64,000 bases of DNA, taken from NCBI GenBank assembly GCA_021904315.1, contig CM038911.1:10885390-10949389 (forward strand). The letters are read 5' to 3'. The DNA comes from Sphagnum magellanicum (lineage: Eukaryota; Streptophyta; Sphagnopsida; Sphagnales; Sphagnaceae). The notes below the pieces were generated by a model. That model saw only the letters and a program-made list of their open reading frames with translations. It did no database searches and had not been told where the DNA came from. Below are positions 1 to 10,333 of the stretch, piece after piece; the first letter of the stretch is position 1, and the number at the start of each line of letters is the position of its first letter. The position numbers and the translations under genes were made by a program.

Positions 1-805
1 GTGTAATATATTTTTTGGAAAGTCCCCCCCCGCCCCTGCCCCCCCTTTCCTCGGGATCGAATTTTTTTGATTGCCATCCGACACACTTTAATGTCGAATG
101 CCATCTGAAATTTTCAATCGCTAAAAAAGGTGTAAACATGTGCTATCATTTTGGAAAAAAAAAAATTTAACCCTCACATTCACTCTTGGGCAATCTAAAA
201 TTTTCGATTGCCATCCGATGGTGTAGGTGTGTTAGATGGTGATCAAAATTCTTTGGTTGTCATTGGTTAGTTGCCATTCGACAATGGGGGTATGTTGGAT
301 GGTGACCAAATTTTTTTGGTTGCTAAAAAAGGGGGGCATGTCACATGTTTTTGGAAAGCCTTTGATGATGGCTTTTGTAAAAAATGCCACAAGCTAGCCA
401 TTATTGCAATAAAAAAATATCGATTGCCATAGTCATAATAAGGATGACAACCAAATTTTTTCCATCACCATACGACACATCTTCACCATCGGATGGCAAT
501 TGAAATTTGTTAGTCACCAGAGAGGGCATGGTGGGGATGTTTTTTTTTCCAAAAATGATATTACGTGCGCCCCCCCTTTTGGCAAATGAAATTTTCAGTT
601 GCCATCTGAAAGGGTGGGCCACGTGTTATCATTTTAGGAAAAAAAAAAAGTCATGCCCTATTTTCCCTCATAGGTAAGGAAGAATTTTGGTTACCATCTA
701 TTCGTGTGGGTGTGTGGGATGGTGATTGAAAAAATTCGAACGCCATCCAATAGACTATTAGTGTTCGAGGGTGACCAAATTTTTTTGGTTGCTAGGAAAG
801 GGGGG
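1..805. repeat. Degenerate satellite-like repeat with direct and inverted units
   Basis: The stretch is built from a recurring phrase, roughly GTTGCCATCCGAC, then GGATGGTGACC, then AAATTTTTTTGGTTGC followed by a G-run. It recurs near 205-240, 270-325 and 700-790. Inverted counterparts (TCGGATGGCAA near 485-495, and ACAACCAAATTTTTTCC near 450) show that both orientations are present. C-runs at 25-50 and G-runs near 335 and 805 punctuate it. The short ORFs inside (401-622, 691-912) read through these repeats and are not genes. It directly abuts and truncates RT copy A. Confidence 0.55.
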
Positions 806-2350
806 CGTAAGCAAGGATAATTTCGTTCATAAGGCCCATAATGTGGGTATTGTCGGCTAAGGATGGAAAGACATAGTTGGAGGCTCACACACTGGTCTTT
901 AATAATGTTCAATAATGGGCTAGGGCAAATAAAAGATTTCCTAGGGGATCACCTTACCTCGTGCTTAAAGATGACCCAATATTGGTGAACCTTTCTTCAT
1001 GTTGCCCATGCTGGTAACAAATAGAATAATGAACACTATAAAACAACCTAAGAAAGGGGAGAATGTTCACCAAAGGTCCTTCGGGATCTTGTAGTTCTCT
1101 ACAAATAACAGTTCGAAAAAAGTTATTAAAAGCATTTTCGATATCAACTTGCATCACAACCCAATCAATGTGTAGGTTAAAGAAGGCTCTAATGCTAAAA
1201 ATGATGGTTTCATAGCTTGATGGGGTCGATATTCCAAATTGATGGGGGGATAGGTGCTCTTGAAACGACCCCTGAAGTGTAGGATAATGGAGTGATTAAT
1301 AAGTTGAAAAAACACCTCATTTACAACAATAGATTGAAGACTTCTAATGTCCTTTGCCATTGCTAACAATTTGTTAGCCCTAGCACTAAAGCCATTGACC
1401 TAGGGAATCCACCATGGGCAACAACAGTAATAGCCTGGAATAATTTCAAAAACCTTGAGGATGGGTCTTTTGGCATGAAACATTTCGAGAAATGCTCATA
1501 AACCATCCAATATAGCCCATTCGAAAACAAATGGGGAGTAGTGGTTAAGGCTTAGGCAAACAAAATCCTATCAACGATAAAGGTATGTTTAAGTTAATAG
1601 TAAAAAATAAGTGGATGGACATGGTTTGATGGAAAGGGGTGTAGTTAACGTAGAGCTACAATGGTGTCTTTCGAGGGGATAGATGGCGTCATGGGTTGAA
1701 GACCTCTAGCAATGTGACTATATTTTTTGGCTCTATTCAAAGTCAGACATGGTGTAGACAAGTGGTTGAAGAGTCATCCAATGAATGGTGGGAATGGGGA
1801 ACATGTGAAGCCTAAGAAAACTCCTCCTGAAGAGAAAAATAGTCACTTGCCATAAACCTCTTAAGGGAAACAAAAACCTTTCAATGACCTAAACGACCTC
1901 CTCGAATGATAACATGAAGAGATGGAACCATATTGATTCGTTTATCGGATTTCAAGCAATTCAGTCAAGGGGTAAGTGGAAAGCTTGCTTGACCTCATCC
2001 TAGATGGTTTGAGGGATTCTACGAAATAATCAAGGGTAGGAAAAACAAGCTTTAAACAATTTCGAAATGAACCTAAATTGAGCCCGGAGTTAACCCCATG
2101 AAGTAAGAGGGATAGAACTAGGGGGTAACACATGAAAGGAAGACATTTGCAAAGATAAAACAAATTGATTAGCCCAAGAGACAAGGTTGGCATGAAGGTG
2201 AGCACTCTTGACATGCCTTGATAAGGCACTTGAAATGTAAAGGCTAAAGCAATGTGGACAAGGGGCATCATGAACCGATGAACGATGTAAATAGGGAGCC
2301 ATATATAAAAGAGCTACACCCAAAACAATATGACGTAAAAACCCAATCAA
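806..2350 (-). mobile_element. Decayed RT element, copy A (5'-part plus RT palm)
   Basis: Reading the minus strand from 2350 downward, I see a C2H2-like finger (CPHC, then RH and AH with C-x2-C-x11-H-x4-H spacing) near 2255-2195. Next comes a segment near 1880-1800 that aligns with the GHREMYIRFKHF region of copy D. The RT palm follows: VDIENAFNNFFR near 1145-1110, then STR-stop-GDPLG near 965-945, and FPSLADNTHIMG near 875-835. The second Asp of the catalytic ADD box is Asn, and several in-frame stops and frameshifts are present, so this is a dead copy. The 3' part (zinc-knuckle module) is missing, replaced by the 1-805 repeat. Family membership rests on alignment with copies B, C and D in this window. 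No endonuclease domain is visible. Confidence 0.7.
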
Positions 2351-3484
2351 GCCCTAAAAAAGAAAAACATTTTCCTATTGTTGTAGGGACGCATCAACGG
2401 TGGTGGGCGTAACTCTTGTAGGAACGCACAATTATGGCAAGCCCAATGCACCACCCATAAACACATATTTGCTTGTAATGGCTTTTGTTCCCTTCCATCA
2501 TCTTTCTGCCATGACTTCCACCTTGCCCATGACCAACAATGCTTCTATGCAATGGAGATCCACACCTTAACGCTACTACTATGTTCCCCCATTTGTCTCC
2601 TCATTGCTTTCTTTAAAATGTTCTTTTAGTTTTTTTTTTTTCCTTGCATTCTATAGGACAATGTTGTTGTAATAGTAAAGAATGGTGCACAATAATTCAC
2701 AAGTGAACAATCACATTGACATAAATTTAATGCGTGATTGTTGTTGTGGTTGATTTTTGTGCACAAATTTTGCTGTTGTGATGAGTCAGAGGAGCTGCAG
2801 CACTTGTGTGTGCTTACTGTTATTTGGAAATTAACTCCAATGTGGAACTTAGGTGTTGGCCCCAATAATAATATTTACTTATTAATTGATTTTTTATAAT
2901 TTTTATCAACTTTACCCATAGGGAAGAAACTATCCATTTATGTAGGATTTGGACTTGGGAATAAAATTTTGGCTCATTCATTAGCCAATGTGGAGATGAC
3001 AAGTGTTCACAAAATGAAAATTTTCACATGGATGTAATTTTCCATGTTTGGGTGGATGTAACCCTAAATACATTAGGTTTTCAAGTAATTGAACATTGTA
3101 GGTTTTGAGAACCATCACAAAAGTTGAAAGGATTCTCTTCCTCAACTAAATTCTTTACTATTGGAATTACAATTTTGGCTAGAATGGCATTTGTGATATT
3201 TATTTGCTACATCAATCAATCAATTAATTAATCAATCTCCCCTATTGTGTTGATGTTTTGTCTCCCGAAATTATGATGTGGTCCCATAACAACTACATGA
3301 CTTATAAAACTTCTTAAAGGTTTTGTTGGGTTCCTTTGTTTTTATGATTGATTACAATTCTCTGATTTTTTCTCACCATGGACAAGATAAGATGATGATG
3401 TTGATGCAACAAGTATCTCATTTTTGTATTTAAAGAAGTGTTATATACACAAGGAAGATATGTTATTTCAACTTTTAACTAGAG
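2351..3484. other. AT-rich intergenic DNA, nothing recognised
   Basis: Open frames here are short (under 80 codons) and resemble no family I know. There are T-runs near 2630. I see no exon, RNA gene or structured repeat. Confidence 0.5.
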
Positions 3485-3505
3485 TTTTTTTTGCATTTTT
3501 TGTAG

Positions 3506-3699
3506 GAGGATTTAAGGACTTCACATTGGTGGAGAGGCTAGGAGAAGGAAAGTACTTACCAGCCATGATAGGGGAAGTGGCTGATGATACAGGCTTGGAT
3601 TTTGTAGTTTTCAGCATGGAATCCATACATTCAAAAAATGTAGACAACAATTTATGGGCAAAATTTGTTCCATGTCATGTCCTTTTATTCCCTTTTTGA
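3506..3699 (+). pseudogene. Orphan exon-like coding segment, unknown family
   Basis: A T-rich tract ending TTTTTTGTAG at 3496-3505 looks like a splice acceptor. The open frame that follows starts GGFKDFTLVERLGEGKYLPA and continues to a stop at 3699. Its composition (acidic and Gly/Leu rich, EVADDTGLDF) is far more protein-like than the Phe/Leu/Lys-rich noise ORFs around it. I do not recognise the family. No matching exons were found nearby, so it is either one exon of a gene with distant exons or a captured/degraded fragment. The longer frame from the ATG at 3424 begins upstream of the acceptor and is probably intron. Confidence 0.3.
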
Positions 3700-5502
3700 G
3701 AGATCACTAGGAAAACAAAAGTTGCATAAACAAAGACTACCTAATTATAACAACAAATCAATATTAACATCCCCTTGTATAACCAATTTTTTCAAATACA
3801 CTAATGAAGTCCCATGGCACATGTAGTAGAAGAGTTTGTTTTATCTTACACATTTATGAATTGTAGACTTTCAAATCTTTTCAAACTTGTCCATACATGA
3901 ATGCAATTATAAATTGTCATCTTTTGTTTAACATATAGAAATGTGATCAATGTTTTGTTGAAGTTTTTTTTCCCCCCCTAATAGAGAGGAGGATTTTGCT
4001 TCTTGCACTATTGTTTATTGTGTGTAAAGGGAGATGATATCACCTTCTTAGTTTGTTCAACAGGAGGAGGAATGATAATAGCTTTTTTCATGTTATTGTT
4101 GCTACTACCTTTTTGTGCACATGTTTGCCTACAAATTTTTTCACACAAATTTGAAGCCCCGTAAAGAAATATATTTCTAAATCACATGCATCATCCATGT
4201 TTTCTATACATATCCTTTCATTCACACCACAATTTTTGAGGAAAAGGCCTTGAGTGCCTTCCAAAAATATTGGACGCTTGTGAGGCCATATTGTTGCTTT
4301 GTCTTCATTTGAGATCTCAAATGAAATCTTAAGATTTGATATTAGTTATCATTAGTTGCCACATACATTTTGAAGATTTTGGTGTTTTTAGACAAGAACA
4401 TCTTAAAGAACATGGTGAGCAAGTTCTTAGGCTCAGTTATTGTAAGTGTTGACCTTATAGCATGCCTACCTTTTAGTATAATGTAGGGACCTTATCCAAA
4501 ATCCATGCCATATACTTTTGACAATTCTTTTATTATACCAATGTTAGTTGCAACTATTGATATGTTGGAGAAAACTAGATGTTGCAACCCACATCATAAG
4601 AGATACAATCAACTTGCTAGAAGACCATTTGTACAAGTTCCTTCAACTAGGCCTATAAACCAAGGTCAACATTTTTTATTTTTTTTGTTATCCCTATTTG
4701 AAAATGGAAAAGAGGATGTGGATTATTTTCTTTACCTTTAGTTTTTGTAGTGTGATAATATGGTTGAAAATGTGCCAATAATGCTTTGCATTGCTACTAA
4801 TGTGGAAGTTGCTTTAGGCAATAAGAAGGCTTGTATAGTATGTTAAGGTTTGGCCATAGATGTACTGACCTACTTAGAAAAGAATAAAACTTGGGAAGAG
4901 ATTATCATAGCTTTTCTTTTTCACCTTTAAAACCCCACCAAATAAGTGTATTGTTATTCAGAATCAAGTTCAAGCTTCAAGATCCCAAAGTACATGTTTG
5001 TGTTCTTGACATTTCCATAACTAAAAGAGAATGTGCTTGCAATTTTCATATGTGTTCTTGATAATCAAGTAGATTTCTTGTCTTATGCTTTTGCATTTCT
5101 AAAACCTTAATTAGTTCTAAAATAAAATTCTTATGTTTTTGTGTTTTTGAAACCTAATTAATTCCAAAAAACACATTTTTTACTTTATATTTTGGTATGA
5201 TTTATGTTTGAGATTGAGGTCAATAAAAGCATTGGCATTGTTGCCATGACCAAAAGTTGAAGTTCACAAGAGTATGTTATGGTAGCATGAAAACCTACAC
5301 CACAATGTTCAACCTATTAGAAGCCATTAACATCATATTTTATTGGCATTAAAAAGTGCAGAAGCAAAGGAGAAGAATGCAAAAGATTTGGACTATAAGT
5401 GTACTAGCATTTGGAGCCACATTGATCTCAATTAATAACTTTTCTCTTTTATGTTCATTTTCTGATGTGGTGTTATTATTGGGTTTGGTAAAATTTGCAC
5501 AG
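3700..5502. other. Intergenic or intronic AT-rich DNA, nothing recognised
   Basis: There is no convincing coding segment. A 78-codon frame at 4505-4741 has ordinary amino-acid content but matches no family I know, and no splice context supports it. Confidence 0.45.
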
Positions 5503-5631
5503 TCAATAATGAAATGTGTGAAGTTGGATGGAAGCATGAATATGCATGCCCGTGATGTGACGATTGAAAGATTCACAAATGACCATGATTGCAAAGTATA
5601 CACTACTCTACCCCATGATATGGACTTGAAT
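5503..5631 (+). pseudogene. Orphan exon of a RAD16-like SNF2 helicase
   Basis: A 43-codon segment sits exactly between an acceptor (TTTGCACAG, ending 5502) and a consensus donor (GTAAGT at 5632-5637), in phase 0 at both ends. It encodes CVKLDGSMNMHARD followed by IERFTNDHDCKV. This matches the SNF2 helicase C-terminal lobe of plant RAD16/RAD5-type proteins, where the family has a V-x-L-x-GSM-S-M-x-ARD block, then an I-x-RF-x-x-DPDCK(I/V) block and the MSLKAGGVALN motif. Here the MSLKAGG stretch is altered (TTLPHDMDLN), so the copy looks degraded. I found no neighbouring helicase exons (for example the DPWWNP motif) within several kb. The enclosing frame, 5356-5643, includes flanking intron. 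Homology is fairly sure; an active gene is unlikely. Confidence 0.55.
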
Positions 5632-6904
5632 GTAAGTTCTTGAGGGCTCCTTTTTTTTTTCTTGCTATGCATTTAGTGGTAAGGTATTTCTAAACATGAG
5701 TTAAGTAAGCATATATTGACAATAGAGGAGAGGTTGGAAAAGTTTCTTGAACATATATTGTTCCAGAAATTGGTTTTGTTACATTACTTTAAGATTACGT
5801 TTGGTAGACAAAGGTTTATATGGACTTGGATGTTAGTGGGGTTGACTTGATGGTGTGCACTGGTAGGATAAAAAGTTACATATCTTGTTAAGGGACTAGC
5901 AGAAGGAGTTCCAAGGGTGTACAATATCTACCGATAAATTAGGTAGGCATAAATATTCCTACATTCCTCTATGCCTGATGAAAGGTGCTAAACTTATCAC
6001 CTTCCTTTTGCCTTTCTCATTGATGCAATGCAACATTTCATGAAAGGTGCTAAACTTATTGTTTTTATATGCTCATTTTTTTGGAATGGAAATGCATGTT
6101 ATAATTTTGGATGAAAATTGCATCCCTTTTATCAGGGTTAATTCCCAAGTACTTTGTTGCATTATTTCTTGAATTGTTATAATGTAGGCAAGTTTAAACA
6201 TTTGGAATGTTAAAGGCAGAGAATAAGGGGCCTATGTAGTTTTGGTCTATTTGAATACATGTTGGCAATGGTTTGTAGGGTCAAAAGTTCAAAGGTTATG
6301 GTACATTTCTACCTATAAAAACTCATGCACCCTACATGTTTGCAAATCCTCTTCCACCTCCACATGCATTGGAGCCTACTAGTGTTTTGGTAGAGGGCAA
6401 CTTGGAGGTGATTTGTCACATTGGAAGGCTCTAATATGTTTTGGTTCTCCTTTGTTTATTCTTCAACTTGGATGCAAGGTAGGTATTTGAAGGAATTTAC
6501 TCGATTTCAATTACCAGGAGGTTCTACTTGTTGTTTGGGCATTACAATTATGAGATGAGTTCAAAGAAAAGAATCAATGCCTGAGTTTGTATTCCTCCTG
6601 CTTGTGGGCAAATCTAAATGGCTTGTGACGTTGACAAGGGTATTGTTATAGACCAAGGCCTTTCTCAATGGGTGGACTTTTATCTGGGTTGCCATTCACT
6701 TTTTGAAAACAAAAGATGAACAAGGTTGACATTATCTAGTCTTGGAATGTAGATGTAATATGGGGGAGAGGAAGTTATGGGAATCCAAGGATGAAAAGTT
6801 TTGGGTCCATGACTTGTTTGATGAATTTACACACAAGATGAAAGTTTCTTTGCAAAGGTAGGGTTTGTACTAAAGCTTTTTTGTTATTGATGTAAAATGT
6901 AATT
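5632..6904. other. AT-rich DNA with no recognised gene
   Basis: I looked for continuing SNF2 helicase exons and saw none. A short open stretch near 6756-6861 is rich in charged residues and ends at a TAG, but it cannot be assigned. Confidence 0.4.
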
Positions 6905-7395
6905 AAAAATTTTAGACATTTCATATAGAGATTTCAATTTTTAATTTTCAATATTTAGACATTTTAGTTTTTAGTTTTCACTATTCAGACATTTCAGTTT
7001 CCAATATTCAGACATTTCAGTTTTTAATTTTTAGTATTCATGCATTTTAGTTTTTAGTTTTGAGTAAACATTTTAATTTTCATATTCATACATTTCAGTT
7101 TTCAAAATTTTAGATTCTTTCTAGACATTTCACAAAGAAATTTCAAATTTAGTTTTCAATATTCACACATCCAAATTTAGACATTTTAATTTTCAAAATT
7201 TCAAATTCCAAACACTTCACATAGGGATTTCAAAATTTGGTTTTTAGCTTTAAGTATTCACACATCCCAATTCAGACATTTTAGTTTTCAAAATTTCAAA
7301 TTCCAAACATTCACATACAAATTTCAATTTTTAGCTTTTAATATTCACACATTGGAATTCAAACATTTCAATTTTCAAAATTTTAGATTCCAAAT
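6905..7395 (+). repeat. Nested tandem repeat (about 30 bp units, about 110 bp higher order)
   Basis: The phrase ATTCAGACATTTCAGTTTT(T) recurs about every 30 bp from 6905 to 7090. From about 7085 to 7395 a longer unit of roughly 110 bp repeats three times, each containing TTTCAAAATTT, AGATTCCAAACATT and TATTCACACAT. Units are diverged by substitutions and small indels. The tract has no coding potential. Confidence 0.75.
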
Positions 7396-7779
7396 ATTCT
7401 ATTTATTATAATACCTTGGCATGTTTGGCACATGCTTCCCTATTTAATTTTGAAAAATAAAATACTCTTAAAAATTCTTTATTTTCCTTCCTAAGGAGTT
7501 GGTCTTTGAAATAAAATATTAATAATGGTCATATAACGTTGGGCAGAACCATTGTGTGATGACCTACTTGTTGATTTGAGAATAGGGTCCCTTGATAATT
7601 TCCTTGAGTAACTTTCTTAAGTATCGAGTTTGGGCCCGTATGGTACCTTCCCAATTTTTAGGAACTCACTAAAAGTGAAAGTGAGAACCCATTTTGAGAA
7701 CCACCCTAAGAATTGGCATGAAAATTAATTCTCCATCTGATACTTATGCAACATTAGTAACAAGTTCAACATGAAATAA

Positions 7780-8290
7780 TTATGAGAATTTTTTTTTCAG
7801 TACAGTGGAAAAATGATATAATATTGAAAAAGTTTTCCACTTAAAACTTATTAAAAATAAAAATAAAAACTACAAGTTTACTTAACAAATTAGGGGAGGC
7901 ATTTTGTTTGACTCTCAAATTGCTACACATCTTTGCTCTTGGTGTCATTGGAAAGCCCCTGATGAGTAGGGGTGCATCAAGTTTCATAACGTTTTGACCT
8001 ATGGTGGAAAATTTATTGAATAATTGAATAAAATTTCACTTAAAATTAATTTAATTTAAAATAAAAAATTACAAGTGAATTTGGGTGCACTGTTGGTATA
8101 TTCGAAAGCCCTTAGTCAGTAGGATTTAATAAAGGTGATTTGAATTATTTTTGAGCTAAGGTGTGAAAGATATTGAATTTTGAGTAATTTTTGTCATTGA
8201 AAATTCGATCAAATTACAAAAAAATGGTTTTGGAAGGAGAAATTAGTTGGGTAAGTAATTTTCACTCAGGTCCACAACACAGGCTCCAAT
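7780..8290 (+). repeat. Dispersed repeat, copy 1 (second copy at 25.86-26.28 kb)
   Basis: Two internal units each start with a phrase such as TTGGAAAGCCCCTGATGAGTAG or TCGAAAGCCCTTAGTCAGTAG and end with ATTGAAT then CACTTAAAAT or CATTGAAAATTC. The same phrases recur in the same order and strand at 25,910-26,275, including TTTTGGAAGGA and the terminal CCACAGGC block. It looks like a non-coding element with an internal tandem duplication. Its class is unknown. Confidence 0.6.
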
Positions 8291-8645
8291 AGTCTTAATG
8301 TTGTAGTACCTTTTCAGGTTTAGGACTTGGGTGCTGAATAATTATTTATTTTAAAAATTCACGTTAACTATAAAAACAATAATTTATGAAAATTTGACAA
8401 TAAATATAGGGAGCTTCTTTGGCAGGTTTTAAAAACTCTGAATCTTTAAATAATGATTCCTTTCTATCGATTCTTTAATTTCTTGAAATTTCGGCATTTA
8501 TTTTCAGAAATAATTTAATTACCGCCGAACCTGAAAAGGTACCAGGGCAATTTCTTAATGGTAATGCCGAAATTATAGGAAAAAATAAATCAAATATTCG
8601 ACATCAAAGTGTATTAACCTGCTAGGGTACCACTACAATACTTGT
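8291..8645. repeat. Imperfect inverted repeat with 15-bp perfect core
   Basis: GTACCTTTTCAGGTT at 8306-8320 is exactly reverse-complemented by AACCTGAAAAGGTAC at 8528-8542. A further weaker pairing joins TGTTGTAGTACC near 8299 with GGTACCACTACAATA near 8627. It could be a small foldback element or a MITE remnant. Confidence 0.45.
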
Positions 8646-9352
8646 GTCTAATTTCTACACTTTGTCATGAAAGCATGGCGGAGTTTTTCTTTTTGGCAAA
8701 ATTTTGCCAAATTTCGACCTGGAAAATATGATTTCGACCTATACAAAGAATTTTTCATGAAAAAAAAAGGCCCAAATTCGCCAAATTTCGAAGAAAAGAA
8801 ATTCCAAATCGCCAGATTTATATGATCAGTTCCAGTAAGTAGCCCAAGAATTTAGAAGGATTCTGTTTTTTTTTTCATACTTTCATATCTGGTGCATAGC
8901 CAAATCTGGCTAAAGCATCTTATGGATGATCGCCATTTCAGCTACATCACAAAATTGGAAAAAAAAAACCCCTAAAAAGAGGTACAAGTTGCGCCATAAC
9001 TACCAGGCTAATGGTGCACGATGCACATTGCACAGGCCGAAGTCTAGGTATCTTGGCTTACGCGCTTGCTGTGCGGTTGTCGGAGCGGAAGAAGAAGCAG
9101 AAGAAGCGAACAGTGGAGGACGACGACATTGCCGCGATCATGGTTCACGCGATTGTGCCTTAAGATTCTGCTCCGAGTATTTTGCTCTCAGCCGTGTCCA
9201 AATCTCAGAGGAATGGACTTCAAGAGTGAGAGTTGAGGTTTTTTTGATTCTATTGGCATCGGCTGTTGTCGGTTGTTGCTTCTGCGTCGTTTCGTTTGTT
9301 CTAGTCTGCCTTCTCGGAAGGGCAGCGGGGAGCGGGATAAAAGAGAAGGAGG
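8646..9352 (+). promoter_or_regulatory. 5' flank and leader of the RRM gene
   Basis: Base composition shifts from AT-rich to GC-richer near 9000, as expected at a plant promoter/5' UTR. A 146-codon frame (8926-9366) spans it, but its content is typical of translated leader and it overlaps the real start out of frame. An in-frame TAA lies 15 bases before the chosen ATG. No TATA box could be assigned with confidence. Confidence 0.4.
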
Positions 9353-10333
9353 ATGGACGTGGCTAACTCGATCTACGTGGGAGGCTTGGCTTATGACAGT
9401 AAGGAGGATGTGGTGAAATCAGCTTTTCTGGAGTATGGGGAAGTGGTTTCGGTCAAGATCGTCTATGATAGGGGAAGTGGAGAGTCTCGAGGGTTTGGTT
9501 TTGTGACTTTCACTAACCCTCGCGCTGCTTTGAATGCAATCCGGGAAATGAATGGCAACCAGATTGCAGGCCGAACTGTTCGTGTGAATGAGGTGAGGAA
9601 GAACCGGCCGTTAGGGTTCAGGGACAGAGAGAGCGGCGACAGAGATATAAGGAGTGACCGAGATGGAAGAGACCGAAGTCGGCGTAGACCTTCCCCGCCG
9701 TCACCTCGCTCCGGTAGGGCGCGCTCTCCAGTGCAGCAAAGAAGCAGGTCTCCGCGAGCAGCAGGAGCGAGCCCGGCTCGTTATCAATCTCCCGTTGCCA
9801 GGCACAGAACGCGAAGCCCTAGATCATCTCCCTCACCTCAGAGTTCGGATGCAGTGGAACGGACTGAGGACGCATCGCGAGAAGCGGTTGCAGCACCTCA
9901 AGAAGTCAGCAGTAGAGCCACGGCTAAGGACAAAAAAGACGACCTAAAGGGACTCAGAGACGAGCTAGCGCGAGCTAGCGAGAATCGTAAAGTTCTGGAG
10001 GATAAAGTTGGCAGTCTGAAAGGGACTGTGGAACGTGCGGAGCAAACCATCGCATTACTGCACTCCAAGGCGCAGAAACTCGAAGATTCGTTGGCAACTG
10101 CTCGACAAGTCGCCGCACAGCGTCACAACCACCTCAAGAAGCTACAATCAGGCGTGCACCAATACAAGACCTGCTTTGAGAGGCTTGCAACCAGCGAGAA
10201 GGAAATCAAAGCTCTTGCAACAGCTACTCTGGACACAGAAGGACATGGAATGAGGGTTGATGACGAGGAAGGTGATGCTCTCTTCACTAATGGAGGTGTT
10301 CGGGCATCTGGAGATGTTGTCACTGCAGCATAG
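9353..10333 (+). CDS. RRM / SR-rich / coiled-coil RNA-binding protein
   Basis: This 326-residue protein is encoded by a single uninterrupted exon. Residues 6-82 form an RNA recognition motif with RNP2 IYVGGL (7-12) and RNP1 RGFGFVTF (46-53). Residues 88-165 are an Arg/Ser/Pro-rich tail with many SP, RS and RSP dipeptides, typical of SR-like splicing proteins and of SR-kinase substrates. Residues about 195-255 are a strongly charged heptad-type coiled coil, followed by an acidic C-terminus (DDEEGD). An in-frame TAA five codons upstream fixes ATG 9353 as the first possible start, with an AGGAGG-ATGG context. By family knowledge it would bind RNA in the nucleus through the RRM and self-associate through the coiled coil; its targets cannot be inferred. 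The combination of an N-terminal RRM with a long C-terminal coiled coil is less common than plain SR or glycine-rich RRM proteins. Convergent with the O-FucT gene. Confidence 0.9.
   Translation: MDVANSIYVGGLAYDSKEDVVKSAFLEYGEVVSVKIVYDRGSGESRGFGFVTFTNPRAALNAIREMNGNQIAGRTVRVNEVRKNRPLGFRDRESGDRDIRSDRDGRDRSRRRPSPPSPRSGRARSPVQQRSRSPRAAGASPARYQSPVARHRTRSPRSSPSPQSSDAVERTEDASREAVAAPQEVSSRATAKDKKDDLKGLRDELARASENRKVLEDKVGSLKGTVERAEQTIALLHSKAQKLEDSLATARQVAAQRHNHLKKLQSGVHQYKTCFERLATSEKEIKALATATLDTEGHGMRVDDEEGDALFTNGGVRASGDVVTAA

Noticed and set aside
1942-2271. 109-codon minus ORF in RT copy A
   Set aside because: The overlapping frame with the C2H2-like finger fits the element better; this one is its shadow.
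6905-7395. Possible CRISPR-like array
   Set aside because: Units are contiguous and degenerate with no constant repeat and unique spacers, and the DNA is plant nuclear.
8926-9366. 146-codon ORF upstream of the RRM gene
   Set aside because: It overlaps the RRM start out of frame and has leader-like composition; the RRM frame with an upstream stop is clearly the gene.
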